Below are positions 6,752-11,904 of a stretch of 11,904 bases of DNA, in pieces (positions within the stretch are counted from its first letter, which is position 1; the number at the start of each line of letters is the position of its first letter). The notes under the pieces were generated by a model that saw nothing but the letters and a program-made list of their open reading frames with translations, was not told where the DNA came from and searched no databases. The DNA is from an uncultured Collinsella sp. (GTDB taxonomy: Bacteria > Actinomycetota > Coriobacteriia > Coriobacteriales > Coriobacteriaceae): the NCBI GenBank assembly GCA_938023085.1, contig CALHDP010000054.1, positions 1 through 11,904 of the forward strand, written 5' to 3'. The position numbers were made by a program, and so were the translations under genes.

Positions 6752-8317
6752 ATGACACCTGCGCGCTTTGAAATCGGACAAAAGCACAAGCAGGAGAGCG
6801 AGGCGGGTTCCAAGGCTAGTTGGAACACGCCTCGTTCCGATTCACGGCCAACGATGAGCTATCCCTCGCGCATGGCACTTGCTTTTGCTCTGACATCGCT
6901 CATGACGGTATTGGTGCTGGTGGGCGTTGTCTCTGTTGTGTGGGGCACGGTCTTTTCGGATTACACGCGCTCCAATATCGTCGAAATCGCAAATTCCGCT
7001 GCCGAGAAGTTGGCGACCTCATATGAGGAAAACGGCTCTTGGACCGCGGGGGAACTGCGCACGGTCGCAACGTCGAGTTTGGTTTCCGACGATCTGGGCA
7101 TGCAGGTCGTCAATAAAAAGGGCGTGATCGTTTATGACGATTCCTGGCCCTCGGCAAGCGCCACCGCCGATGTACGCGAAAACCAGGCTACGACCGACGA
7201 CACGAGCGGCAAGAGGGCATCGCATAGCCCGGTCTCGTCTGCTCCAACCGACTCCGATAGCGTTGCTAACGTCGAGATTGTTACGTCTTCCGGCGAGCAT
7301 GTCGGACAGGTAAAGCTGTGGGCCATCGGCTCCGACGCTCTGCTCACCAAGGCGGACTCTGCGTTTAGGGAGAAGACCTTTAACGCCATGGCCCTTGCCG
7401 CGGTTGTTGCGGTCTGCATCTCGGTTGTTATCGGATCGTTCGTGTCGCGCATGCTCACCAAGCCGATTCATCGTATTACCAGCACCGCCAAGCAGATTCG
7501 CGACGGCGATTTGTCCGCTCGTACGGGCTTGCGCGGCGATGACGAAATCGATCAGCTGGGAGAGACCTTCGACGAGATGGCCACCTCACTCGAGAAAGAT
7601 ATGAAGCACGAGAAGCGCCTGACCTCTGATGTTGCCCACGAGCTGCGCACGCCGCTCATGGCCATGCTTGCAACGGTCGAGGCCATGCAAGACGGTGTGT
7701 ATCCCACCGACGACGAACACCTGGAGACCGTTGCTTCCGAGACGCGTCGCTTGGCTCGTCTGGTGCAGCAGATGCTCGACCTGTCGCGCATGGAAAACAG
7801 CACGGCTCCGCTCAACCTTGAGCCGGTGGACATGGTTCCTTTCGTGCGTTCCATCGTCAATGCCCAGGAGCGCCTGTTTGTCGACCGCGATCTGCGCCTG
7901 CGTTTTGCGGACGAGACCCAGGGTCACGACGATGTCGTCGAGGCCGATCCCGACATGATCACGCAATGTGTTATCAACCTCATGAGCAACGCCATGCGCT
8001 ACACCCCCGAGGGCGGTTGGGTCGTGGTGTCGGTGCTCAGTGACCGCAAGCACGTCAGCATTGCCGTTTCTGATACCGGCATCGGTATTGCCAAGGACGA
8101 TCTGTCGCGCATCTTCGGGCGGTTTTGGCGCGCCGATGCCAGCCGCGCCCGCGAAGCTGGCGGCCTGGGCGTTGGCCTCGCCGTGACCAAGCAGATCGTC
8201 GAGCGTCACCATGGCTACATATCCGTGGAGTCGGAGCTTGGAAAGGGTACGACTTTTACAATTCATCTGCCCCGCGAGCACACGGCAGACGCGGCATCTA
8301 CTACAATGGAGCACTAG
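6752..8317 (+). CDS. HAMP-domain sensor histidine kinase
   Basis: 521 aa. Order: a cytoplasmic N-terminus of about 40 residues; TM1 about 41-66; an extracytoplasmic sensor of about 140 residues; TM2 about 211-232; HAMP about 232-285; the dimerisation/phospho-acceptor helix with VAHELRTPL (H296); and an HATPase_c domain with an N box (N413, NLMSNAMRYTPEGG), G1 DTGIGI (441-446), the F box IFGRFWRAD and G2 GGLGVGL (470-476). All catalytic motifs are intact. The sensor domain contains a Ser/Thr/Asp-rich low-complexity stretch (about 133-170) that is probably disordered. AGGGA 8 nt upstream supports the ATG. It should autophosphorylate in response to an unknown envelope signal and pass phosphate to D56 of the regulator encoded just upstream. 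Confidence 0.95.
   Translation: MTPARFEIGQKHKQESEAGSKASWNTPRSDSRPTMSYPSRMALAFALTSLMTVLVLVGVVSVVWGTVFSDYTRSNIVEIANSAAEKLATSYEENGSWTAGELRTVATSSLVSDDLGMQVVNKKGVIVYDDSWPSASATADVRENQATTDDTSGKRASHSPVSSAPTDSDSVANVEIVTSSGEHVGQVKLWAIGSDALLTKADSAFREKTFNAMALAAVVAVCISVVIGSFVSRMLTKPIHRITSTAKQIRDGDLSARTGLRGDDEIDQLGETFDEMATSLEKDMKHEKRLTSDVAHELRTPLMAMLATVEAMQDGVYPTDDEHLETVASETRRLARLVQQMLDLSRMENSTAPLNLEPVDMVPFVRSIVNAQERLFVDRDLRLRFADETQGHDDVVEADPDMITQCVINLMSNAMRYTPEGGWVVVSVLSDRKHVSIAVSDTGIGIAKDDLSRIFGRFWRADASRAREAGGLGVGLAVTKQIVERHHGYISVESELGKGTTFTIHLPREHTADAASTTMEH
8302..8307 (+). promoter_or_regulatory. Possible purC promoter -10 (TACAAT)
   Basis: TACAAT, identical to the purB and tRNA-Lys -10 boxes, occurs just before the kinase stop codon. 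It would give purC a leader of about 110 nt. No matching -35 is visible, and the hexamer lies in coding sequence, so chance is a real alternative. Confidence 0.2.
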
Positions 8318-8375
8318 CTTTTCGCTATTCGGTGAAGGAGGGGCCGCGTCCCTGCCGCTCCGAGTTTGCGAAAAC

Positions 8376-8395
8376 ATGCGGGAAAGAACCCGCAT
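8376..8395. repeat. Hairpin in the purC leader
   Basis: ATGCGGG (8376-8382) and CCCGCAT (8389-8395) are exact reverse complements around AAAGAA, followed by TTTCTGT. It could be a weak terminator for the two-component operon or an attenuator in the purC leader. I see no match to the known purine or ZTP riboswitch cores in 8318-8426. Confidence 0.45.
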
Positions 8396-8426
8396 TTCTG
8401 TCGTATTTAGGTAAGGAGTGACTCAC

Positions 8427-9314
8427 GTGACAACGATGGAGCGTCGTCCGGATTCTCGTGGCAAGGTTCGTGATATTTACGATGCCGGTGAAAACCTGCT
8501 GATGGTCGCCACCGACCGCATTTCTGCGTTCGACTTCATTCTTCCCGACGAGATTCCGTTTAAGGGAGAGGTACTCAATCGCATCTCGGCATTCTGGTTC
8601 GATAAGTTTGCCGACATCGTCCCCAACCATCTCGTTTCCATCGACCCGGCGGATTTCCCCGAGGAGTTTGCTGAGTATCGTGACTACCTCGCTGGCCGCG
8701 CTATGCTGGTTAAGAAGGCCCAGACGATTCCTATCGAGTGCATCGTCCGCGGCTATCTGACCGGTTCGGGCAAGAAGACCTACGACGAGAACGGCACCGT
8801 CTGCGGCATCCAGCTGCCTGAGGGCCTGACCGAGGCCTCCAAGCTTCCCGAGCCGCTGTTCACGCCGTCCACGAAGGCCGAGATCGGTGACCACGACGAG
8901 AACATCTCGTTCGAGCGTTGCTGCGAGATCGTGGGCGAGGACATCGCCACGCAGATTCGCGACCTTTCCCTCAAGATCTACAAGGCTGCCGCCGAGTACG
9001 CCGCGACCCGTGGCATCATCATCGCCGACACCAAGTTCGAGTTCGGTGTCATCGATGGCAAGGTTACGCTGATCGACGAGTGCCTCACGCCCGACTCCAG
9101 CCGTTTCTGGCCTGCCGCCAGCTACGAGGAGGGCAAGATTCAGCCCAGCTACGACAAGCAATTCGTCCGCAATTGGCTCAAGGCCAACTGGGATATGACG
9201 GGGGAGACCCCGCATCTGCCCGCCGAGGTCATCGATGGCACGTCCGAGCGCTATCGCGAGGCCTTCCAGATCATCACGGGCTCCCAGTTCACAAGCATGA
9301 AGGAGAACGCATAA
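8427..9314 (+). CDS. purC: SAICAR synthetase
   Basis: 295 aa, the long form of this enzyme; the E. coli protein is about 237 aa. It joins aspartate to CAIR using ATP to give SAICAR, the substrate of the PurB encoded earlier in the window. Visible motifs: the glycine-poor N-terminal GKVRDIYD; ATDRISAFDFILPDEIPFKG (D30-D36); the first family signature around CIVRGYLTGSGKK; IADTKFEFG; and the second signature DECLTPDSSRFW (217-228). The GTG at 8427 is preceded by AAGGAG with an 8-nt gap. An upstream in-frame GTG overlaps that SD and is rejected. The next gene begins at the base after the stop codon, so the two are certainly co-transcribed. Confidence 0.97.
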   Translation: MTTMERRPDSRGKVRDIYDAGENLLMVATDRISAFDFILPDEIPFKGEVLNRISAFWFDKFADIVPNHLVSIDPADFPEEFAEYRDYLAGRAMLVKKAQTIPIECIVRGYLTGSGKKTYDENGTVCGIQLPEGLTEASKLPEPLFTPSTKAEIGDHDENISFERCCEIVGEDIATQIRDLSLKIYKAAAEYAATRGIIIADTKFEFGVIDGKVTLIDECLTPDSSRFWPAASYEEGKIQPSYDKQFVRNWLKANWDMTGETPHLPAEVIDGTSERYREAFQIITGSQFTSMKENA

Positions 9315-9890
9315 GTGAGTACCCGTAGCGCCACGAACAAGCGCACGCAATCCCACGAGGTTACCGGGGTTGCGCGCAAGTCCGCCGCATCTGCTAAACC
9401 CGCCCGCCAGGCAGCGAGCTCCGTTCGCGTCGTGCCGGCTTCGTCTAAGGCACGCCGCAAAGAGCTCGAGAAGGGTGAGAACCTCGAGGGCCTCTCTAAA
9501 GAGGAGAAGCGCGCCCGCAAGGCTAAGCAGCGCGCCAAGGAGGACCGCATCTACACGGTGTCGAATATCCTCCTCAAGCAGGACGAGGACTACACCAAGC
9601 GCCGTCGTATCTGGTGGGCCGTGCTCGCCATCGGCATGGTACTCGTCGTGGCAATTTGGGCTTCGCTCTACTTCGCTCCCGGCGGCACGGTGTCCAGTCC
9701 CGTCCAGATGGTCGGCATTGTTTTGTCCTATGTCATCATCTTAGGTGACTTTATCTACGACTTCGCTCGTATTCGTCCCTTGCGCAACATGTATCGCGCG
9801 CAGGCCGAGGGCATGTCCGAGAACAAGCTCAACGCTCTTATCGAGCGCGCAGCTGCCGAGGAGGACAAGAAGGACTCCAAGAAGAAGTAG
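9315..9890 (+). CDS. Unknown basic membrane protein, two helices
   Basis: 191 aa. The first about 95 residues are very rich in Lys, Arg, Ala and Ser and are probably disordered or partly coiled (LSKEEKRARKAKQRAKED). Two membrane helices follow at about 100-121 (WWAVLAIGMVLVVAIW) and 130-150 (VQMVGIVLSYVIILGDFIYDF). The C-terminus is again charged and ends in KKDSKKK. Both ends are predicted to be cytoplasmic. The layout recalls small actinobacterial membrane proteins of unknown function such as DUF3043, but I cannot confirm membership. The GTG start follows the purC stop without a gap. AAGGAG lies 9 nt before it, inside purC, which indicates coupling. It is the last gene before a strong terminator. 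No function is assigned. Confidence 0.8.
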   Translation: MSTRSATNKRTQSHEVTGVARKSAASAKPARQAASSVRVVPASSKARRKELEKGENLEGLSKEEKRARKAKQRAKEDRIYTVSNILLKQDEDYTKRRRIWWAVLAIGMVLVVAIWASLYFAPGGTVSSPVQMVGIVLSYVIILGDFIYDFARIRPLRNMYRAQAEGMSENKLNALIERAAAEEDKKDSKKK

Positions 9891-9893
9891 CGT

Positions 9894-9923
9894 TTGCATA
9901 CATACTTATCGCTAAGATATAAG
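9894..9923 (+). promoter_or_regulatory. Possible aminopeptidase promoter overlapping a terminator
   Basis: TTGCAT (9894-9899) with ATATAA at 17 bp or TATAAG at 18 bp. Transcription from it would begin at about 9929, inside the 5' arm of the terminator hairpin, so the new transcript would lack much of that arm. The gap between terminator and start codon is too short for another promoter. The -10 is imperfect. Confidence 0.35.
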
Positions 9924-9951
9924 GCGCGTCGTTTTTGCGGCGCGCCTTTTT
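9921..9951 (+). terminator. Intrinsic terminator after the purC operon
   Basis: AAGGCGCGTCG (9921-9931) pairs with CGGCGCGCCTT (9938-9948), 11 bp with one G-T pair, around TTTTTG. The T-run is 9947-9951. Confidence 0.85.
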
Positions 9952-9979
9952 ACTGTTCTATAGATAGATGGAGTGGCAC

Positions 9980-11260
9980 ATGATTCGAGCTGCCCTGACG
10001 GTCGAAGAGGCCTTGGAGGGTATGAAGTCCCTGGAGCCCAAGATTAAAAACTATGCGCGTCTGGTTGTCCGCAAGGGCGTAAACGTTAAGCCCGGCCAGG
10101 AAGTCGTCGTTCAGTCTCCGGTCGAGTGCGCGCCGTTTGCGCGCGTGGTGGTCGCGGAGGCCTATGCTGCCGGCGCCGGCCACGTGACGGTCATTTGGGC
10201 CGATGATGCCGTGACGAGGCTCACGTACGAGCATGTCGAGAAAGGCTATTTTGAGCAGACGCCCGAGTGGAAGCGCCTGCAGCTGGATTCCCTGGCCCAG
10301 GACGGTGCCTGCTTTATCTTTATCGAGGGTGCGGATCCTGCGGCCCTCAAGGGCATCGATCCAGCCAAGCCGGCCGCGGCATCAAAGGCGAGGAATACGC
10401 AGTGCAAAGTTTTCCGCCGTGGACTGGATTACAACATCAATCCGTGGTGCATCGCCGGCGCTCCGGTCGTGGCTTGGGCGCACGAGGTGTTCCCGGGAGA
10501 CGCCGATGAGGTTGCAATCTATAAGCTGTGGAATGCGATTCTGCACACCGCGCGCGCCGATGGCCAGGACCCAGAGAGCGACTGGGAACTCCATGACGCC
10601 GCATTCGAAAAGAACCTGCGTTTCCTGAACGACAATCGTTTCGACTACCTGCATTACACCGCGGCAAATGGAACCAATCTGACGATTGGCATGACGAAAG
10701 GTCACGAGTGGGCCGGCGGCAAGGGCAAGACGCCCGAAGGGCACCCCTTCTTCCCCAACATTCCCACCGAGGAAGTCTTCACTTCGCCCGATCGCATGCG
10801 CGCCGACGGTATCGTGTACTCGGCCATGCCGCTCATCCACCACGGCAATAAAGTCGACGATTTTTGGATTAAGTTCGAGGGCGGCCGCGTGGTGGACTAC
10901 GACGCCCGCGTGGGCAAGGCAACGCTCGCAAGTATCATCGATACTGACGAGGGCGCTGCTCACCTGGGAGAGGTCGCGCTCATTTCCAAGAACACGCCGA
11001 TCCGCGAAAGTGGTGTTCTGTTCTACGATACGCTCTATGACGAGAACGCTAGCTGCCATCTCGCGCTAGGTGTCGGTTTCCCCGAATGCATCGAGGGTGG
11101 GTATGACATGTCCAAGGAGGAGCTCCTGGAGCATGGCGTTAACGTCTCGAGCACGCACGTCGATTTTATGATCGGCACGGACGACATCGATATTACGGGC
11201 ATTACGCCTGATGGACGTGAAGTTGTGATTTTCCAGAACGGCCAATGGAGTTGGGAATAG
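9980..11260 (+). CDS. M29-family aminopeptidase
   Basis: 426 aa, the usual size of the thermophilic-aminopeptidase (AmpS/AmpT/PepS) family. These are cytoplasmic dimetal enzymes that remove N-terminal residues from peptides. The metal ligands are recognisable: E265 (IPTEEVFTSP), E331 (HLGEVALI), H360 (ASCHLALG), and H393 and D395 (THVDFMIG). Their spacing agrees with what I recall of the family, apart from two extra residues before H393. Active-site surroundings such as LFYDTLYDENA and the closing FQNGQW are also typical. The ATG at 9980 is preferred because GGAG stands 6 nt before it. An in-frame ATG at 9968 has no SD. It stands alone between a terminator and tRNA-Lys. It has no signal peptide. 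Confidence 0.93.
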   Translation: MIRAALTVEEALEGMKSLEPKIKNYARLVVRKGVNVKPGQEVVVQSPVECAPFARVVVAEAYAAGAGHVTVIWADDAVTRLTYEHVEKGYFEQTPEWKRLQLDSLAQDGACFIFIEGADPAALKGIDPAKPAAASKARNTQCKVFRRGLDYNINPWCIAGAPVVAWAHEVFPGDADEVAIYKLWNAILHTARADGQDPESDWELHDAAFEKNLRFLNDNRFDYLHYTAANGTNLTIGMTKGHEWAGGKGKTPEGHPFFPNIPTEEVFTSPDRMRADGIVYSAMPLIHHGNKVDDFWIKFEGGRVVDYDARVGKATLASIIDTDEGAAHLGEVALISKNTPIRESGVLFYDTLYDENASCHLALGVGFPECIEGGYDMSKEELLEHGVNVSSTHVDFMIGTDDIDITGITPDGREVVIFQNGQWSWE

Positions 11261-11279
11261 TCCCAGACCGTGGTACAAT
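11251..11279 (+). promoter_or_regulatory. tRNA-Lys promoter
   Basis: TTGGGA (11251-11256), a 17-bp spacer and TACAAT (11274-11279). The -35 lies in the last codons of the aminopeptidase gene. Transcription would begin only a few bases before the mature tRNA 5' end. It is the clearest promoter in the window. Confidence 0.75.
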
Positions 11280-11288
11280 GCCACCCGC

Positions 11289-11361
11289 GGGCCGTTAGCT
11301 CAGCTGGCAGAGCAGGGGACTTTTAATCCCAAGGTCCAGGGTTCGAACCCCTGACGGCCCA
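11289..11361 (+). tRNA. tRNA-Lys (UUU)
   Basis: 73 nt without CCA. The acceptor arms GGGCCGT and ACGGCCC pair fully. A D-arm is present (TAGCTCAG...GAGCA). The anticodon loop CTTTTAA has TTT at 11322-11324. The T-arm is CAGGG-TTCGAAC-CCCTG. The outermost anticodon-stem pair is G-A. The discriminator base is A, and CCA is not encoded (CCC follows). The promoter lies directly upstream and a terminator 15 nt downstream, so it is a single-gene unit. Confidence 0.97.
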
Positions 11362-11376
11362 CCCAAAGATTGTTGA

Positions 11377-11406
11377 GACGGTCAACTTCGGTTGGCCGTC
11401 TTTTTT
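11377..11406 (+). terminator. tRNA-Lys terminator with TTCG loop
   Basis: GACGGTCAAC and GTTGGCCGTC form a 10-bp stem with one G-T pair around a TTCG tetraloop. Six T follow. A textbook intrinsic terminator. Confidence 0.93.
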
Positions 11407-11419
11407 GTCGCCCTTTCAT

Positions 11420-11433
11420 GGGTTCGAACCCGT
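11420..11433. repeat. GGGTTCGAACCCGT palindrome, copy 1
   Basis: The 12-bp core GGGTTCGAACCC is a perfect palindrome and matches the tRNA T-arm core at 11339-11350. It lacks one C needed to form a real T-arm. An identical 14-mer occurs at 11601-11614. Confidence 0.7.
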
Positions 11434-11455
11434 CGGGGGGGGCGCGGAGCTGAGT

Positions 11456-11526
11456 AAACGCGCGAGCGTTTGCCAGCGCAGCGCGCAAGGCGCGAAAGCG
11501 CCGCAGCGGCCGCCTGCGGAGCAGGC
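11456..11526. repeat. Cluster of three short perfect hairpins
   Basis: AAACGC-GCGA-GCGTTT (11456-11471), GGCGC-GAAA-GCGCC (11489-11502) and GCCTGC-GGA-GCAGGC (11512-11526). The first two loops are GNRA type. The second contains GCGAAAGC, a known very stable mini-hairpin sequence. The block is GC-rich, non-coding in appearance, and ends exactly where the tRNA-Lys 3' fragment begins. It resembles REP-like palindromic units. Confidence 0.6.
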
Positions 11527-11527
11527 T

Positions 11528-11546
11528 GAACCCCTGACGGCCCACC
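11528..11546 (+). pseudogene. tRNA-Lys 3'-end fragment (direct repeat)
   Basis: Nineteen bases identical to 11345-11363 of the tRNA-Lys gene and its flank: end of the T-loop, T-stem 3' strand, acceptor 3' strand, discriminator and CC. Nothing resembling the 5' part of a tRNA precedes it, so it is not a functional tRNA. It could be a remnant of a second tRNA-Lys gene or an attachment-site copy. Confidence 0.75.
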
Positions 11547-11559
11547 ATAGAATAGAAAA

Positions 11560-11587
11560 GCGACTGGCGGATGCCGGCCGCTTTTTT
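11560..11587 (+). terminator. Second terminator after the tRNA fragment
   Basis: GCGACTGGC and GCCGGCCGC form a 9-position stem with one A-C mismatch and one G-T pair around GGAT. Six T follow. It stands at the same distance (13 nt) from the tRNA 3' fragment as the first terminator does from the corresponding end of the real tRNA copy. Confidence 0.75.
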
Positions 11588-11598
11588 GTTACCGCGGC

Positions 11599-11614
11599 AC
11601 GGGTTCGAACCCGT
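11599..11614. repeat. GGGTTCGAACCCGT palindrome, copy 2
   Basis: ACGGGTTCGAACCCGT is a perfect 16-bp palindrome. It follows the second terminator by the same 11-nt gap (after TTTTTTGT) as copy 1 follows the first. Confidence 0.7.
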
Positions 11615-11723
11615 ATCTATCTATATATAAGAACGCTTGGCGAACAAAACCTGCCTTTTACCGATGGGAAACAAATAGCTGATGCCTTTGGAGTAAAGTA
11701 GCGCTCCAGAGATGACCGATGTC
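11615..11723. other. AT-richer stretch without a recognisable gene
   Basis: Base composition drops relative to the rest of the window. A plus-strand frame ends here at 11701 with a protein-like tail (LPFTDGKQIADAFGVK), but upstream it runs through tRNA, terminator and hairpin sequence, so at most it is a decayed gene end. No RNA gene is seen. Confidence 0.35.
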
Positions 11724-11904
11724 TCAATACTCATAAAACAGCTGGTCATCGCCAATATCAGAAGCCAATGCTTCAGTTTTAACCTCAGTGATGCGACTGA
11801 GGGACCTATTCATTTGTGAACAAAATATGGAGTGCGCGATTCCCGCCCCCGGGGCCCCTCCGGTCTGGCAATATATCTCCTTGCCGCGCGGCCCGGTCGG
11901 ACCG
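11724..11904 (-). CDS. Possible C-terminal part of a minus-strand gene, cut by the window end
   Basis: On the minus strand a frame is open from the window edge for 59 codons to a TGA at 11724-11726. The visible part starts GPTGPRGKE, which has a collagen-like G-X-Y look, and ends with ITEVKTEALASDIGDDQLFYEY. An internal ATG (MNRSLSR) has no SD. A competing 21-codon frame with AAGGAG and TTG starts at 11871. Composition shifts sharply inside the frame, from GC-rich to AT-rich. I do not recognise the protein, and the region also contains short inverted repeats (11783-11802, 11813-11824), so it may not be coding at all. Confidence 0.25.
   Translation of the reverse strand, partial: GPTGPRGKEIYCQTGGAPGAGIAHSIFCSQMNRSLSRITEVKTEALASDIGDDQLFYEY

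Noticed and set aside
76..8395. A common purine regulator site at purB and purC
   Set aside because: Both genes have an inverted repeat upstream, but the arms (TGCCCGTA and ATGCGGG) do not match in sequence or orientation, so a shared operator is not supported.
8318..8426. Purine or ZTP riboswitch before purC
   Set aside because: The conserved cores of these riboswitches were not found by eye. Only generic hairpins are present.
11300..11548. Minus-strand frame reading GRQGFEPWTLGLK
   Set aside because: This is the well-known artefact of translating the antisense of a tRNA T-arm and anticodon region. It crosses tRNA-Lys, its terminator and the hairpin block.
11405..11701. Plus-strand 98-codon frame
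   Set aside because: It begins in a terminator T-run and passes through the tRNA fragment and a second terminator; no SD. Only its last residues look protein-like.
1..11904. CRISPR array, toxin-antitoxin pair or insertion sequence
   Set aside because: No regularly spaced repeats, no transposase-like protein and no terminal inverted repeats of IS type were seen. The repeats near the right end are tRNA-derived and palindromic, not a CRISPR array.

Overview
The window looks like a chromosomal segment of a GC-rich Gram-positive gut actinobacterium. Codon use, GTG starts, strong purine-rich ribosome binding sites and the protein sequences all suggest a member of the Coriobacteriia close to Collinsella. 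That placement comes from sequence impression only; no search was run. All ten confident protein genes and the one tRNA lie on the + strand.

Layout: (1) 1-157 is the tail of an upstream region with two inverted repeats and the purB promoter. (2) purB (158-1504) ends in a good intrinsic terminator. (3) 1645-4276 is a two-gene overlapping operon with its own promoter: a lipoprotein of the family-3 amino-acid solute-binding type, followed by a membrane diguanylate cyclase with a large extracytoplasmic domain. No ABC permease or ATPase accompanies it, so a ligand-sensing c-di-GMP module is a reasonable reading. (4) 4390-5864 is another overlapping pair: a small four-cysteine TSCPD-domain protein and a Tat-exported lipoprotein of unknown function. 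(5) 6018-8317 encodes an OmpR/PhoB-type response regulator and its HAMP sensor kinase. (6) 8427-9890 holds purC, directly abutted by an unknown two-helix membrane protein, then a strong terminator. (7) 9980-11260 is an M29 aminopeptidase. (8) 11289-11361 is tRNA-Lys(UUU), with its promoter overlapping the end of the aminopeptidase gene.

The rest (11362-11904) is non-ordinary. It holds a terminator, a second copy of the tRNA-Lys 3' end followed by a second terminator with the same internal spacing, two copies of a GGGTTCGAACCCGT palindrome at equivalent positions, a hairpin-rich GC block that interrupts the second tRNA fragment, and an AT-richer tail in which only a weak minus-strand partial reading frame can be seen. 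It resembles the scarred edge of a tRNA-associated variable region.

PurC makes SAICAR and PurB cleaves it, so two consecutive steps of purine synthesis sit in the window, but in separate transcription units. The best candidates for new biology are the SBP-diguanylate cyclase pair, the TSCPD-Tat lipoprotein pair and the duplicated tRNA 3'-end/terminator/palindrome module.
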